Shown here in pieces: positions 1-7,718 of a stretch of 14,038 nucleotides of DNA (its first letter is position 1; each line of letters begins with the position of its first letter). The position numbers and the translations under genes were made by a program. Origin of the DNA: DAOTTW01 sp034437615 (lineage in GTDB: Bacteria; Chloroflexota; Anaerolineae; Aggregatilineales; Phototrophicaceae); assembly GCA_034437615.1 (NCBI GenBank), contig DAOTTW010000400.1, forward strand, positions 1-14,038. The letters are read 5' to 3'. The notes beneath the pieces are model-generated. The model was not told the DNA's origin. It saw only the letters and a program-made list of their open reading frames with translations, and ran no database searches.

Positions 1-3
1 AAT

Positions 4-79
4 GCGGCTGACGCCGCTCGGACACCCAGAAGGGTGTCCCTACAGGGCATCGTTCGTAGGGACACGGCTTGCCGTGTCC
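4..79. repeat. Composite palindromic repeat, left copy
   Basis: Three hairpins lie in a row. The first has arms GCGGC (4-8) and GCCGC (13-17). The second has arms GGACACCC (20-27) and GGGTGTCC (32-39) around AGAA. The third has arms GGACACGG (60-67) and CCGTGTCC (72-79) around CTTG. Between the last two, CCCTAC (38-43) can also pair with GTAGGG (56-61). The same order of a GC hairpin, a GGACA hairpin, TGTCCCTACAGGG and then GTAGGGAC is found at 13948-14038. Only the outer arm bases match between stems, while the inner bases change in a paired way. This looks like a dispersed REP-like or MITE-like family. I recall similar GTAGGGAC palindromes as common in Chloroflexota genomes, but could not check that here. 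Confidence 0.75.
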
Positions 80-170
80 GCAAACCGTGTCAATTATTTT
101 GTTGGGATGGCTTTAGCCAATGGCGACACACACAGACTGGCCTGAGTGGTTACATAACGTTATTGTGTAA

Positions 171-190
171 GGGCAGGTCATAGCCCGCCC
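171..190 (-). terminator. Possible weak terminator of gltB
   Basis: About 10 bases past the gltB stop codon, the minus-strand RNA can form GGGCGGG-CTATGA-CCUGCCC, a 7-bp stem with one G-U pair. It is followed by UUACACAAU rather than a clean U run. Position and stem fit an intrinsic terminator, but the tail is poor. The rest of 80-170 holds only a 10-bp palindrome ATAACGTTAT at 154-163 and no gene. Confidence 0.35.
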
Positions 191-200
191 GAAACGCTGT

Positions 201-3200
201 TTAATTCGCTGTCGTTGGTGGCGCGATCTTCACGAAATGGTGATCGGGATGCTGCCAGAGCATATCTAGCTGACGTGCTTTGTCGGCCTGATCGTTGGCT
301 TGTAGCACGCTTATGTACTTGCCGAGCAATTCCCGCACATCCGCCTGACCTTTTTCATCCAGCGGCATGATGTCCACAAGCGAGCCAGGCGCAATGCGGC
401 GTTTGATGGCATCAACGGTCAGGTTCATCTCGCGTTGAATGCGCTGATAGATCACGCCACCCGTCATGCCTGCGCAAATCCAGGGGCCGGGGTCACCGAG
501 CACCACCGCCCGCCCGGATGTCATGTATTCAAAGGCGTAGCCCTTCAGGTTGGCGCGGGTGCCGATGTTGCCGAGGTCATCCTGCAAGCACTCGCGGACC
601 TCGCCGCCGAACACCACATCTGCGCCACTCATGCGGATGCAGGCGCGTGTATCGGCGTTGCCCTGCACGATAAACAGGCCTTTCTGCGCACCATAGGCAA
701 AGCTCTTGCCGACAGAGCCATCCAGACGCGCACCGTTGTGGTTGAGGCCCTTCAATACGGTCACGGTACCGCCACTAGCACATTTAGCGACGCCGTCCTG
801 CGCACCCCCTTCGACCAGGATATGCACCGGCTCATCAATGAAGGCACCCAGGCCGTTACCGGGCACAGCGGAACTGCTGAAGCTCAGGTTGACGGCCTCT
901 AGCGCCTCAGAACCGGGCACATCGCCGCGCTTGAGCGCACCACATAGGTGCGTACCGAGTGCACGATCCATCGCCATCACCTGCTCATCATCATAGGTCA
1001 ATTCAGTATCACCCCGGCTGACGTAATCCTGGATGACATCCGTGATTTGCTTGCTGATGATATTACGTGGCCGCGACACACGGCGGCCACCGGGCTGCGC
1101 GGACCTGGGCGTGATGACGGGCACAGGCTTCAGCAGCACATCCAGGTCGATGCGATCCTGTAGTGCTACCTGCTGCAACAAATCCGCACGCCCGACTAGC
1201 TCCTGCAAGTTGGTTGCGCCTAGCTTGGCCGTCAAGCAGCGCAGGTCGTCCGCCATCGCACGGAACAGGTTCACGATGCCATCGGCGGAACCGCGTTCTT
1301 CAAACGGACGGAAGGCTTTGAAGCCGCGTTCGTCGGCTTCGTCCTTCGTCTTGACGTGCGTGGTAATCCCCACGTGGCAGGTGCCATCATGACAGCCCCG
1401 ACAGATGGTACAGCCCACCGCCATCATCGGCAGTGAGCCGAAACCGACGCGATTCGCGCCCAGGCAGACCATTTTCAGCACATCGCGGGCGCTCTTCATG
1501 CCGCCATCCACCCAGATTTCGACATCACGCCGCAAGCCGCTTTGCACCAGCGCATGATGCGCCAGCCACACGCCGACCTCGGCAGGCAGGCCCACATGTC
1601 GCAATGCATGAGCACGCGCCGCACCTGTACCGCCCGTGTAGCCCGTCAGCGTGATGACATCGGCCCCCGCTTTGGCCACACCCACCGCAATAATGCCGAT
1701 ACCGGGCACCACCGGCAGCTTGACCGACACACGGGCGCGGTCATTGGCGGTCTTTAGCTCGTCAATCAGTTGCGCCAGGTCTTCGATTGAATACAGGTCG
1801 TGATTGTTGCTCGGTGAAATCAAGGGCACACCGGGCGTCGTGCTGCGCACCTCAGCAATCTGCGCTGTCACCTTGAAGCCGGGCAGTTGGCCACCTTCGC
1901 CGGGTTTCGCGCCCTGCCCGATCTTGATTTCGATAATGTCGCAGGAATTCAACAGGCCGATGTTCACGCCGAAACGCGCTGAGGCCACCTGCTGCCCACG
2001 ATTGCGCGGATACTTGCCCATAACGTCGCTCATCTCACCACCTTCACCGTTGATGCAGATGGTGTTGAGCTTATAGGCCGCTTCAGCATAGGCTTTGTAC
2101 GACAATTCGCCCTGTGAGCCAAACGACATCGCGCTGATTATCATCGGCATGTCATGGTCTTTGATGCTGAGGTCCACGTCGGCGGGGTCGATGCGCTGTG
2201 CATCCGCTGCGGACTCATGGAAGCCGATCAGATGCCGGATTGAGACGGGCGTTTTCGCCTCCAGCTTATCCAGCGCGGCGTTCATTTCTTCAATTGTGCC
2301 TTCACCCAGGGCCACCGCTTCGGCTTTCTTCCAGAATTTCGGGTTGAAGCGGTCCGGGTTGCTCAGTCGGGCGCGTGTTTCGCCGCGTAATTCTGCGGCG
2401 CGGTTCTCGGCATCTTGCCTGAGCGCAGTAAAGGTCAGGCCACGTGCATCAGAGCCGAAATAATTGGGCATACCGAAAAGCTCCGCGACATCGGTTGACA
2501 GGCCAATCGAGCTAAAGCTGTGCCCGTAGCCGCGCAATTCATGACAACCAATGGTCGAGATGACCTTTTGCAGCCCGTTGGTCAGCGCCGTTAGCGTGTT
2601 GCTGAGCGCTCCCAGCACAAACTCGTCGTCAGGCAGGTTAGAGCCGCCTTTGGGCGCGATGCCGACAGCAACCGCATACAGCGCATAGGGTACGATTGCA
2701 TTCGCCCCCAGGCTGACGCATAACGCCAGATCGTGCAGATCACGCAGGGCACCAGAGCGCACGACGAGGCCCGTTCTGCGGCGCAAATTGATCGGGTCGG
2801 GCATGGTGCGCAATGCCTTATCAACCGCCGCCGTGACCAGCAGCGGATCAAGCCACAGGCGCTCGCCATCCAGCACCGCCGCATCATCCAGCACGATGCA
2901 CTGTACACCGCCACGCACCAAACGCACGGCTTCTTCTTGCAGGCGTGCGATAGCCGCATCAATGGTTTCGTCGGCGTGGGCACTCATCGACAGGATTGCC
3001 GCACGCTCACCGAATGTCGCCAGCAAGCGCTCTACCGTCATGGTGCCTTTTTCGCTGGCGATGCGATCCAGAATTTCCGGCTTGCCGATGTCTGCATGGC
3101 CACCCAGCAGCAGGGGTGTATCCAGCGAAACCAGCGTGTCGTTCGGGTTGCGCTGTGCACCAATGGCCGGGCGTGCCCCCACAAGCATCTGTGTGGAAAA

Positions 3201-5054
3201 TTGCGACTGTTCGCGTTCGCGGTCAATCGCCGGGTTGGTGACGACGGCCACTGTCTCCTTGAAATAATCAGCTAGATTCGTGCGCGTGTTGCTCATGGCC
3301 GCCAACGGGCCATCCCAACCCAACGAACCGATTAGCTCCTTGCCTTTTTCGACCAGCGCTTCAACCAAGCCCAGGTGATAGCGTTCCCAGCCGAAGGCGG
3401 ACATGGCCGCCGCGTTAATCTTCGGGCTGTTATCCTGCCAGGGTGATGTAATGACCGTCGGGGTGATGCTGTGGCCGTTTTGCATCTGTAGCTGTGGCTG
3501 CATAGCACCTGTCGCCGCTTGCAAACCGTTCGTCGGTTGCTCTGCAAGCGCGACCTGTGCCGCTTGGCGCTCAAAGGCCAGACCGTTGCCATTGCCACCA
3601 GCATTGCTATCGTCATGACCGTTGTCGTGACCATTAGCATGTGGTGTCGCATCATGGCCAAACGTCAACGGGGCCTTTGGTACATTCAGACCGCTGTGGT
3701 TCATATCCCCCAACGACCAGATAGGCGACGACATGCTGTAATTTGGGTGGCGCTCTTGATAGCGGCGGAACACATGGCGCTGAATAGCGGGGTAATCCAG
3801 CACCTCAACCACATTCTTGTGGCCAGGGCGCACGCGCAGCGCGACCTTTTCACCGGGGGCCAGCGGGCGCGGCGACATAGCCAGCGAATCCAGCGGATAC
3901 ACGCCGCGCTCCGAAGATGCGAAAAAGTCCTTCTCGGTTTCGCCGTACCAGAGCGGGCGCAACCCTAAAGCATCGACGCTGAACACACAGGTATCGCCAA
4001 AGCGTGCCGCCACCGCCGCCGGACCCTGCGCGAAATGCCCGAACGCCTGCCGCATCTCGCCGTACATGTCGTGAATTTCTCGCACGTTGGTCGGTAGGTC
4101 ATGTGCGTATGGCGGGAAAACGTGCTCTATCGCTTCGATCAGGTCCATGCCGTAGCGGGTACAGAGCGCGTGCACCATGCGGTCTACATCTTGCGAATCC
4201 GAGCCATCCGATAGCAAGGGCACGCCCAGCATCTGCGCTTCCATACGGAAGCGTGAGATGGTGTTGAATTCACCGTTGTGGCCGATCAGGTTGAAGGGCT
4301 GCGCACGCTCAAAAATGGGGTTGGTATTGGTACTATAGCGGGCGTGGCCCATCGTTATCGCAGATGCGTATTCAGGGTGACGCAACTCAGGGTAGTAACG
4401 GCGCAGAATCTCGATTGTGCCCTGCACCTTATAGACGACGCTGTGCGACGAAAACGACGCGAAGTGCACGCCAAGTTCGGTTTCCAGGCGCACCTGCAAT
4501 TCAAATAGCTTTTGCTCTAGCTTTTCCGGCGCAACCTGCCCATTGATGCCTGCAATCTGCCAGAAAACAGGCTCGTTGGCTTCAGCGTTCGGCCCCAGCA
4601 CGCGGCTATCCACGTGGCCAGGGCGGTCTATCAGCACATGCAGCCCTTCTTCACTGACCACGCGGCAAATGCTTTCAGCTATCGGGCGTGCCTCGTCGCT
4701 ATTTTGGGCGCGGATCATGACATGCGCGACCCAAAAATTGCGATCTGTAGCGAGAGACGCAATCAAACCCGCTTCACCAAGCCAGCGCGACCACAATTGG
4801 CGCGGAATGTCGGTCATGATACCAACACCGTCACCTTCGCCGTTGATATATCCGGTTCTATGTCCCATCCTCGCTAACGCTTCGATGGTCCGCTTGACGT
4901 TGCCATGCGTCGGCGTACCGCCCTTGCGAACAGAACATATCAATGCACAAGCATCGCGTTCCTGCCTATCTTCGCGATGCAGGCGTATGTCCGGGCGGGA
5001 GATTTGGTCGCGTCCGATGATCGTAGGATGTTGGCTGTGCGCTACCGGCGGCAT
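201..5054 (-). CDS. gltB: Glutamate synthase, large subunit (GOGAT alpha)
   Basis: This enzyme makes glutamate from glutamine and 2-oxoglutarate in the cytoplasm, joining ammonia assimilation to amino-acid synthesis. It has 1617 residues, somewhat over the usual 1500. A class-II amidotransferase domain covers about 36-430. The presumed nucleophile Cys36 would be exposed by cleavage of a 35-residue propeptide, and HARYSTNTNP (237-246) and HNGEFNT (259-265) are typical. A G/N/H/D/Q-rich linker (about 460-545) is unusual. The central domain spans about 550-900, and VVTNPAIDRERE (604-615) is diagnostic. The FMN/Fe-S synthase domain spans about 930-1280 with GQGAKPGEGGQLPG (1046-1059) and Cys1215, 1218, 1221 and 1226. 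The GXGXG helix domain spans about 1385-1570. The start is supported by GAGGAG eight bases upstream. No gltD lies in the window, so the electron donor subunit must be elsewhere or different. Family assignment is very secure; the cofactor type is inferred. Confidence 0.97.
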   Translation of the reverse strand: MPPVAHSQHPTIIGRDQISRPDIRLHREDRQERDACALICSVRKGGTPTHGNVKRTIEALARMGHRTGYINGEGDGVGIMTDIPRQLWSRWLGEAGLIASLATDRNFWVAHVMIRAQNSDEARPIAESICRVVSEEGLHVLIDRPGHVDSRVLGPNAEANEPVFWQIAGINGQVAPEKLEQKLFELQVRLETELGVHFASFSSHSVVYKVQGTIEILRRYYPELRHPEYASAITMGHARYSTNTNPIFERAQPFNLIGHNGEFNTISRFRMEAQMLGVPLLSDGSDSQDVDRMVHALCTRYGMDLIEAIEHVFPPYAHDLPTNVREIHDMYGEMRQAFGHFAQGPAAVAARFGDTCVFSVDALGLRPLWYGETEKDFFASSERGVYPLDSLAMSPRPLAPGEKVALRVRPGHKNVVEVLDYPAIQRHVFRRYQERHPNYSMSSPIWSLGDMNHSGLNVPKAPLTFGHDATPHANGHDNGHDDSNAGGNGNGLAFERQAAQVALAEQPTNGLQAATGAMQPQLQMQNGHSITPTVITSPWQDNSPKINAAAMSAFGWERYHLGLVEALVEKGKELIGSLGWDGPLAAMSNTRTNLADYFKETVAVVTNPAIDREREQSQFSTQMLVGARPAIGAQRNPNDTLVSLDTPLLLGGHADIGKPEILDRIASEKGTMTVERLLATFGERAAILSMSAHADETIDAAIARLQEEAVRLVRGGVQCIVLDDAAVLDGERLWLDPLLVTAAVDKALRTMPDPINLRRRTGLVVRSGALRDLHDLALCVSLGANAIVPYALYAVAVGIAPKGGSNLPDDEFVLGALSNTLTALTNGLQKVISTIGCHELRGYGHSFSSIGLSTDVAELFGMPNYFGSDARGLTFTALRQDAENRAAELRGETRARLSNPDRFNPKFWKKAEAVALGEGTIEEMNAALDKLEAKTPVSIRHLIGFHESAADAQRIDPADVDLSIKDHDMPMIISAMSFGSQGELSYKAYAEAAYKLNTICINGEGGEMSDVMGKYPRNRGQQVASARFGVNIGLLNSCDIIEIKIGQGAKPGEGGQLPGFKVTAQIAEVRSTTPGVPLISPSNNHDLYSIEDLAQLIDELKTANDRARVSVKLPVVPGIGIIAVGVAKAGADVITLTGYTGGTGAARAHALRHVGLPAEVGVWLAHHALVQSGLRRDVEIWVDGGMKSARDVLKMVCLGANRVGFGSLPMMAVGCTICRGCHDGTCHVGITTHVKTKDEADERGFKAFRPFEERGSADGIVNLFRAMADDLRCLTAKLGATNLQELVGRADLLQQVALQDRIDLDVLLKPVPVITPRSAQPGGRRVSRPRNIISKQITDVIQDYVSRGDTELTYDDEQVMAMDRALGTHLCGALKRGDVPGSEALEAVNLSFSSSAVPGNGLGAFIDEPVHILVEGGAQDGVAKCASGGTVTVLKGLNHNGARLDGSVGKSFAYGAQKGLFIVQGNADTRACIRMSGADVVFGGEVRECLQDDLGNIGTRANLKGYAFEYMTSGRAVVLGDPGPWICAGMTGGVIYQRIQREMNLTVDAIKRRIAPGSLVDIMPLDEKGQADVRELLGKYISVLQANDQADKARQLDMLWQHPDHHFVKIAPPTTAN

Positions 5055-5105
5055 GGTTGCATCTCCTCATATTTTACGTTACGTTTTTACTTTTTTGGCA
5101 TAAAA

Positions 5106-5133
5106 TAAATAAAGCCCTCGTAAAAGACATCAA
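5106..5133 (-). promoter_or_regulatory. Candidate gltB promoter
   Basis: Read on the minus strand, TTGATG (5128-5133) is followed after 16 bases by TATTTA (5106-5111). The start of transcription would fall near 5099, giving a leader of about 45 bases that contains the GAGGAG ribosome site at 5063-5068. The match is moderate and the region is AT-rich, so chance matches are likely. A second possibility is TATATT (revcomp of 5132-5137) with TTGAAC only 14 bases upstream. Confidence 0.3.
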
Positions 5134-5322
5134 TATAATTTGTTTGGGTTCGTTCAAAAACGATATTTAGCGCTGTTGCACAAAAGAGTTTGTATCTTTA
5201 TGTCAGGTCTATCTAGTCCGTAGTTCACAAGAGGAAAGAGAATATAGCGGAGAAAAATGCATACTGCATCATAAAAATTTACGAAAACGGCGACATTGTT
5301 TCGTACACGCTAACCCAGCGTA

Positions 5323-5403
5323 CTATTGCAGCAGGTTTATTTGTGCATTTTATACAATATAAGCTCGGTGCTATGGGTCATAACACACAGCACCTATTGC
5401 AGC
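5323..5403. repeat. Direct 10-bp repeat CTATTGCAGC, two copies
   Basis: CTATTGCAGC occurs exactly at 5323-5332 and 5394-5403, 71 bp apart, in the region between the regulator gene and gltB. Two identical 10-mers this close in a non-coding region could be operator half-sites, for example for the neighbouring PucR-type regulator. They may also be chance or a remnant duplication. No known binding consensus was matched. Confidence 0.4.
5367..5394 (-). terminator. Hairpin downstream of the PucR-type regulator gene, possible terminator or attenuator
   Basis: In minus-strand RNA, GGUGCUGUG pairs with CAUAGCACC as a 9-bp stem with one G-U pair and a 10-base loop (arms 5386-5394 and 5367-5375). The wobble pair forms only in RNA read from the minus strand, which fits transcripts leaving the regulator gene about 40 bases upstream. 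What follows is U/A-rich (GAGCUUAUAUUG) without a proper U run, so intrinsic termination is uncertain. Confidence 0.4.
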
Positions 5404-5434
5404 TTTTCGTAACATAGCATAGTACGCCAAGCGC

Positions 5435-7078
5435 TTATGTCAAGGAAAGCAGACGCCGAATGGTGAGCGCCAGATGAAGCGCTAAACGGGTTTCGGGCCG
5501 ATTGATGTCAATATCCGCGATGTCGTTTATTCTGTTCATACGGTACAGCAATGTATTGCGATGAACAATCAACGAGTCGGCTGTCTGGCTTAGATTACCA
5601 TGACAATTGAAAAATGCCTCTAATGTTTTGATGAGGTCCGCGCTTTGCCGATGGTCGTATTCCGTTAAAGGGCCTAGCGTCCGCTCACAAAATTCCGTCA
5701 GCTTCTCGCGGTCTGATAGGCTCAGAATTAACTGATACACCCCTAGATCACCGATGTACAGCGGCGTGTCAGTCTGTAGGCGAACGGCAAGCTCCATCGC
5801 TTGCACAGCATCCCGGTAGCTGCTACGCCACGCGCTGATGTCTCGTGCAGGTTGCCCAAGCCCAATTGCGACGCGGTTATTCGGGTACTGTCGGTTAATC
5901 TCCCGCGAAAAAACTTCGGTTAGCTTCAGGCTGCTGTCAATCGGGTTTTCTTTGTCGGTTGCATGAAAGACGACCACCTCGCCCTCTTTTTCGCGTTGCC
6001 ACACCAGCGCAGACACCCGCTGCGACTCAATCAGGCTATTCACGATCGTCTCCAGGCGACGGTTCGATGGCGGGTTATCGCCACGCCAGGAAAGCACCGT
6101 CGCCATGTGTACCAGCGTCATGTCATGCTCGAAGCGTTCACCCTGGCGGATGGCCTCTTGCTGGCTGACGTCACCGATCAGCAGGCGATCCAGAAACGTC
6201 CCACGCAGGCGCTTTTCCGTCTCGGAGATCATCTTCTGTTTGGCCATCTCTAGCGCACAAGCCGCCGCGCCATGCTCGGCCACCAGCTCGTCAATGCTGT
6301 CGATTTCGCTTTCATAGCCGATGATCGACAGATAGCCGCGCCCGATGCCGTTGGTAATCACTGGTGCGACCAAACGCGCCATATTCGTAATGGGCAGCGC
6401 CTGCAATTGTGTGGGGGTTTCCAGCCTGCTGACCTGATGACGGTCTTGCATTTCGACGGGCAAATTTTCGGAGCGTTTTAAGAAAGTGTCGATGTCATCC
6501 CAGATGCCGACGAACTGCGGTTGCAGCGTGTGCTCGATCATACGCAGGCGTTTATCCTGGATCACGATGGCCTTGTTGGTGAGGCGGGCCATCGCGCTGA
6601 TAAGCTCTGCCATGCCGTCATTGCGCGACGAAATCTGTGTCAGTTGCCGATAAATCTGTGTAGCGCGGCGCTCTAGCTGTCCTTTGCGGTCTACGAGCAG
6701 GCTAATGACGGTCTTTTCGACCATGCGCACGCGCTGATCGGGCGGCAATAACAACATGGGCATGTTGGATGCACGCGCCTCGGCGCTTGCGCCCGGTGAT
6801 GGCCCATAGGCAAATACAATCGCAGAGAGACGGCGTTCTGCTGCCCAGCGCACCAATTCTTCATCGGTTGCACCGCTATTCGCAGCCTCACGCGGCGCGA
6901 TAATCAGCAGTTCGTTAGCCTGCGGCTTTTTCGCGCTGAGGTTGTCCTCCGGGTAAATCACCGTACCCCACGTCACCGGATTATTCAACAGGCCGTCGCC
7001 TACCAGGACCCGCGTGCCGAGTGGCAGTGCTTGCTTGCGCACATCTTCAACTGTAATTAACGTTGCCGTGTCAGTCAT
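5435..7078 (-). CDS. PucR/CdaR-family transcriptional regulator
   Basis: A predicted DNA-binding regulator of 547 residues with the layout of PucR-type proteins. The N-terminal PucR-like ligand domain covers about 8-130 (starting LITVEDVRKQALPLGTRVLV). A middle region of about 150-285 may be a GAF-like sensor, and a CdaR GGDEF-like segment covers about 290-435. The C-terminal helix-turn-helix lies at about 485-545, with NLSQTADSLIVHRNTLLYRM (495-514) carrying the hallmark HRNTLLYR. Family members control purine, sugar-acid or amino-acid use, usually as activators; the effector here cannot be read. It has its own promoter (7126-7154) and a weak AGG five bases before the start. It lies directly upstream of gltB on the same strand with a 380-bp gap, so control of nitrogen assimilation is plausible but unproven. 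The gene is intact. Confidence 0.92.
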   Translation of the reverse strand: MTDTATLITVEDVRKQALPLGTRVLVGDGLLNNPVTWGTVIYPEDNLSAKKPQANELLIIAPREAANSGATDEELVRWAAERRLSAIVFAYGPSPGASAEARASNMPMLLLPPDQRVRMVEKTVISLLVDRKGQLERRATQIYRQLTQISSRNDGMAELISAMARLTNKAIVIQDKRLRMIEHTLQPQFVGIWDDIDTFLKRSENLPVEMQDRHQVSRLETPTQLQALPITNMARLVAPVITNGIGRGYLSIIGYESEIDSIDELVAEHGAAACALEMAKQKMISETEKRLRGTFLDRLLIGDVSQQEAIRQGERFEHDMTLVHMATVLSWRGDNPPSNRRLETIVNSLIESQRVSALVWQREKEGEVVVFHATDKENPIDSSLKLTEVFSREINRQYPNNRVAIGLGQPARDISAWRSSYRDAVQAMELAVRLQTDTPLYIGDLGVYQLILSLSDREKLTEFCERTLGPLTEYDHRQSADLIKTLEAFFNCHGNLSQTADSLIVHRNTLLYRMNRINDIADIDINRPETRLALHLALTIRRLLSLT

Positions 7079-7125
7079 AAGTACCTGCGAGAAAAACGCT
7101 GCGTGCTTATTTACTTCCCTTGAAA

Positions 7126-7154
7126 CTTGTAACCCATCACAAGGCTTCTGTCAA
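7126..7154 (-). promoter_or_regulatory. Sigma70-like promoter of the PucR-type regulator gene
   Basis: On the minus strand a perfect -35 TTGACA (7149-7154) is followed by a 17-base spacer and a -10 TACAAG (7126-7131). Transcription would start near 7119, about 40 bases before the start codon at 7078. This is the best promoter match in the window. Confidence 0.65.
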
Positions 7155-7171
7155 TATGCACAAAAGCAAGC

Positions 7172-7196
7172 GCGGCAGAATTGGCAGAATTGCCGC
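7172..7196 (-). terminator. Terminator of the small membrane protein gene, containing a 9-bp tandem repeat
   Basis: The arms GCGGCA (7172-7177) and TGCCGC (7191-7196) form a 6-7 bp stem. On the minus strand it is followed by GCTTGCTTTTGTG, a T-rich tail, 14 bases past the stop codon at 7211. The loop is built from an exact tandem duplication of GGCAGAATT (7174-7182 and 7183-7191). It lies just before the -35 box of the regulator promoter, separating the two transcription units. Confidence 0.45.
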
Positions 7197-7210
7197 AGGC
7201 TATGCGCGAT

Positions 7211-7582
7211 TTAGCCCTCGTTGGTCAAAATACCCATAACAATAATGAGAGCCGTCGCCGCCAGGGAAATCAGCACCGGGTTCAGATACGTCAGCACCAA
7301 CTCAGCGGCTACGCTGGCTGTTTCAAGGTTTTGCAGGTAAAAGGCCAGGCCACCCACAAACCCTAAGAACGTCGCGATAATCCAGACAATCGGCGCGACA
7401 CGCCAACGCCGCCGCCGCTGCTGATAGAACGCGGACACAAACAGGATGATTGAGGTCACAATCGGTACGATAAAATCCGGGATGGTGCCTTCACGGTCGA
7501 AGCTGAGGACGATGAACACCAAAACCAGGAAAAACCAGGTGGTACGCTCGGTCTTCGCCTCTTGTGCAGATTTACGGGACAT
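7211..7582 (-). CDS. Small multi-pass membrane protein, unknown function
   Basis: This 123-residue protein is not recognised. It shows a charged N-terminus (1-14), then hydrophobic stretches at about 16-28, 34-53, 63-83 and 91-117, giving three or four membrane spans. A basic patch QQRRRRWR (54-61) lies between the second and third and should be cytoplasmic by the positive-inside rule. The start is supported by GAAGG nine bases upstream and a TATAAT further out. Its 5' end is divergent from the lipoprotein gene on the other strand. No catalytic motif is visible. Reality as a gene is supported by the hydrophobic segment pattern, the ribosome site, the promoter and the terminator. Confidence 0.75.
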   Translation of the reverse strand: MSRKSAQEAKTERTTWFFLVLVFIVLSFDREGTIPDFIVPIVTSIILFVSAFYQQRRRRWRVAPIVWIIATFLGFVGGLAFYLQNLETASVAAELVLTYLNPVLISLAATALIIVMGILTNEG

Positions 7583-7622
7583 GAACCGTTACCTTCGTGA
7601 ACAGTATATGGGCTACAACCCG

Positions 7623-7628
7623 ATTATA
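7623..7628 (-). promoter_or_regulatory. -10 element for the small membrane protein gene
   Basis: A perfect TATAAT on the minus strand lies about 40 bases before the start codon at 7582. The expected -35 position (about 7645-7651) reads TCGTTG or ATCGTT and is weak. The element lies back to back with the plus-strand promoter at 7651-7678. Confidence 0.4.
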
Positions 7629-7650
7629 CACCGACGCTACGCGGCAACGA

Positions 7651-7678
7651 TTGCAACACGTCATAATCCGACTAAAAT
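7651..7678 (+). promoter_or_regulatory. Candidate promoter of the lipoprotein gene
   Basis: TTGCAA (7651-7656) is followed after 16 bases by TAAAAT (7673-7678), predicting a start of transcription near 7685. A second option is an extended -10, TGCTAAAAT (7700-7708). That one would leave almost no leader before the ATG at 7719. Confidence 0.4.
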
Positions 7679-7718
7679 CAAGCGTAGACACGCCAGCAAT
7701 GCTAAAATGCCGGAATCC

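Larger units (their letters stand above)
5055..5434. other. AT-rich intergenic region between the regulator gene and gltB
   Basis: These 380 bases hold no convincing gene on either strand and are clearly richer in A and T than the flanking genes. Contents seen are a candidate gltB promoter (5106-5133), a small inverted repeat ATGCA-TAC-TGCAT (5257-5269), arms ACGAAA/TTTCGT (5281-5286 and 5299-5304), a 10-bp direct repeat (5323-5332 and 5394-5403) and a hairpin (5367-5394). The length and the repeats suggest a regulated leader for gltB, which is inference. Confidence 0.6.

Noticed and set aside
4..79. CRISPR array or transposon end at the left hairpins
   Set aside because: There are no regularly spaced identical repeats and spacers, and no transposase gene in the window; the palindromes fit a dispersed REP-like family better.
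2733..3275. Plus-strand open frame of 180 codons, and an overlapping 159-codon frame, inside gltB
   Set aside because: Antisense shadows of the central domain of gltB, with no family resemblance.
4543..5103. Plus-strand open frame of 186 codons opposite the start of gltB
   Set aside because: It lies antisense to a highly conserved gltB region, has no recognisable domain and a composition expected from a shadow frame.
7446..7718. Longer N-terminus for the lipoprotein (start at 7446)
   Set aside because: It would overlap the divergent membrane protein gene and its promoter, and bury the signal peptide in the protein interior.
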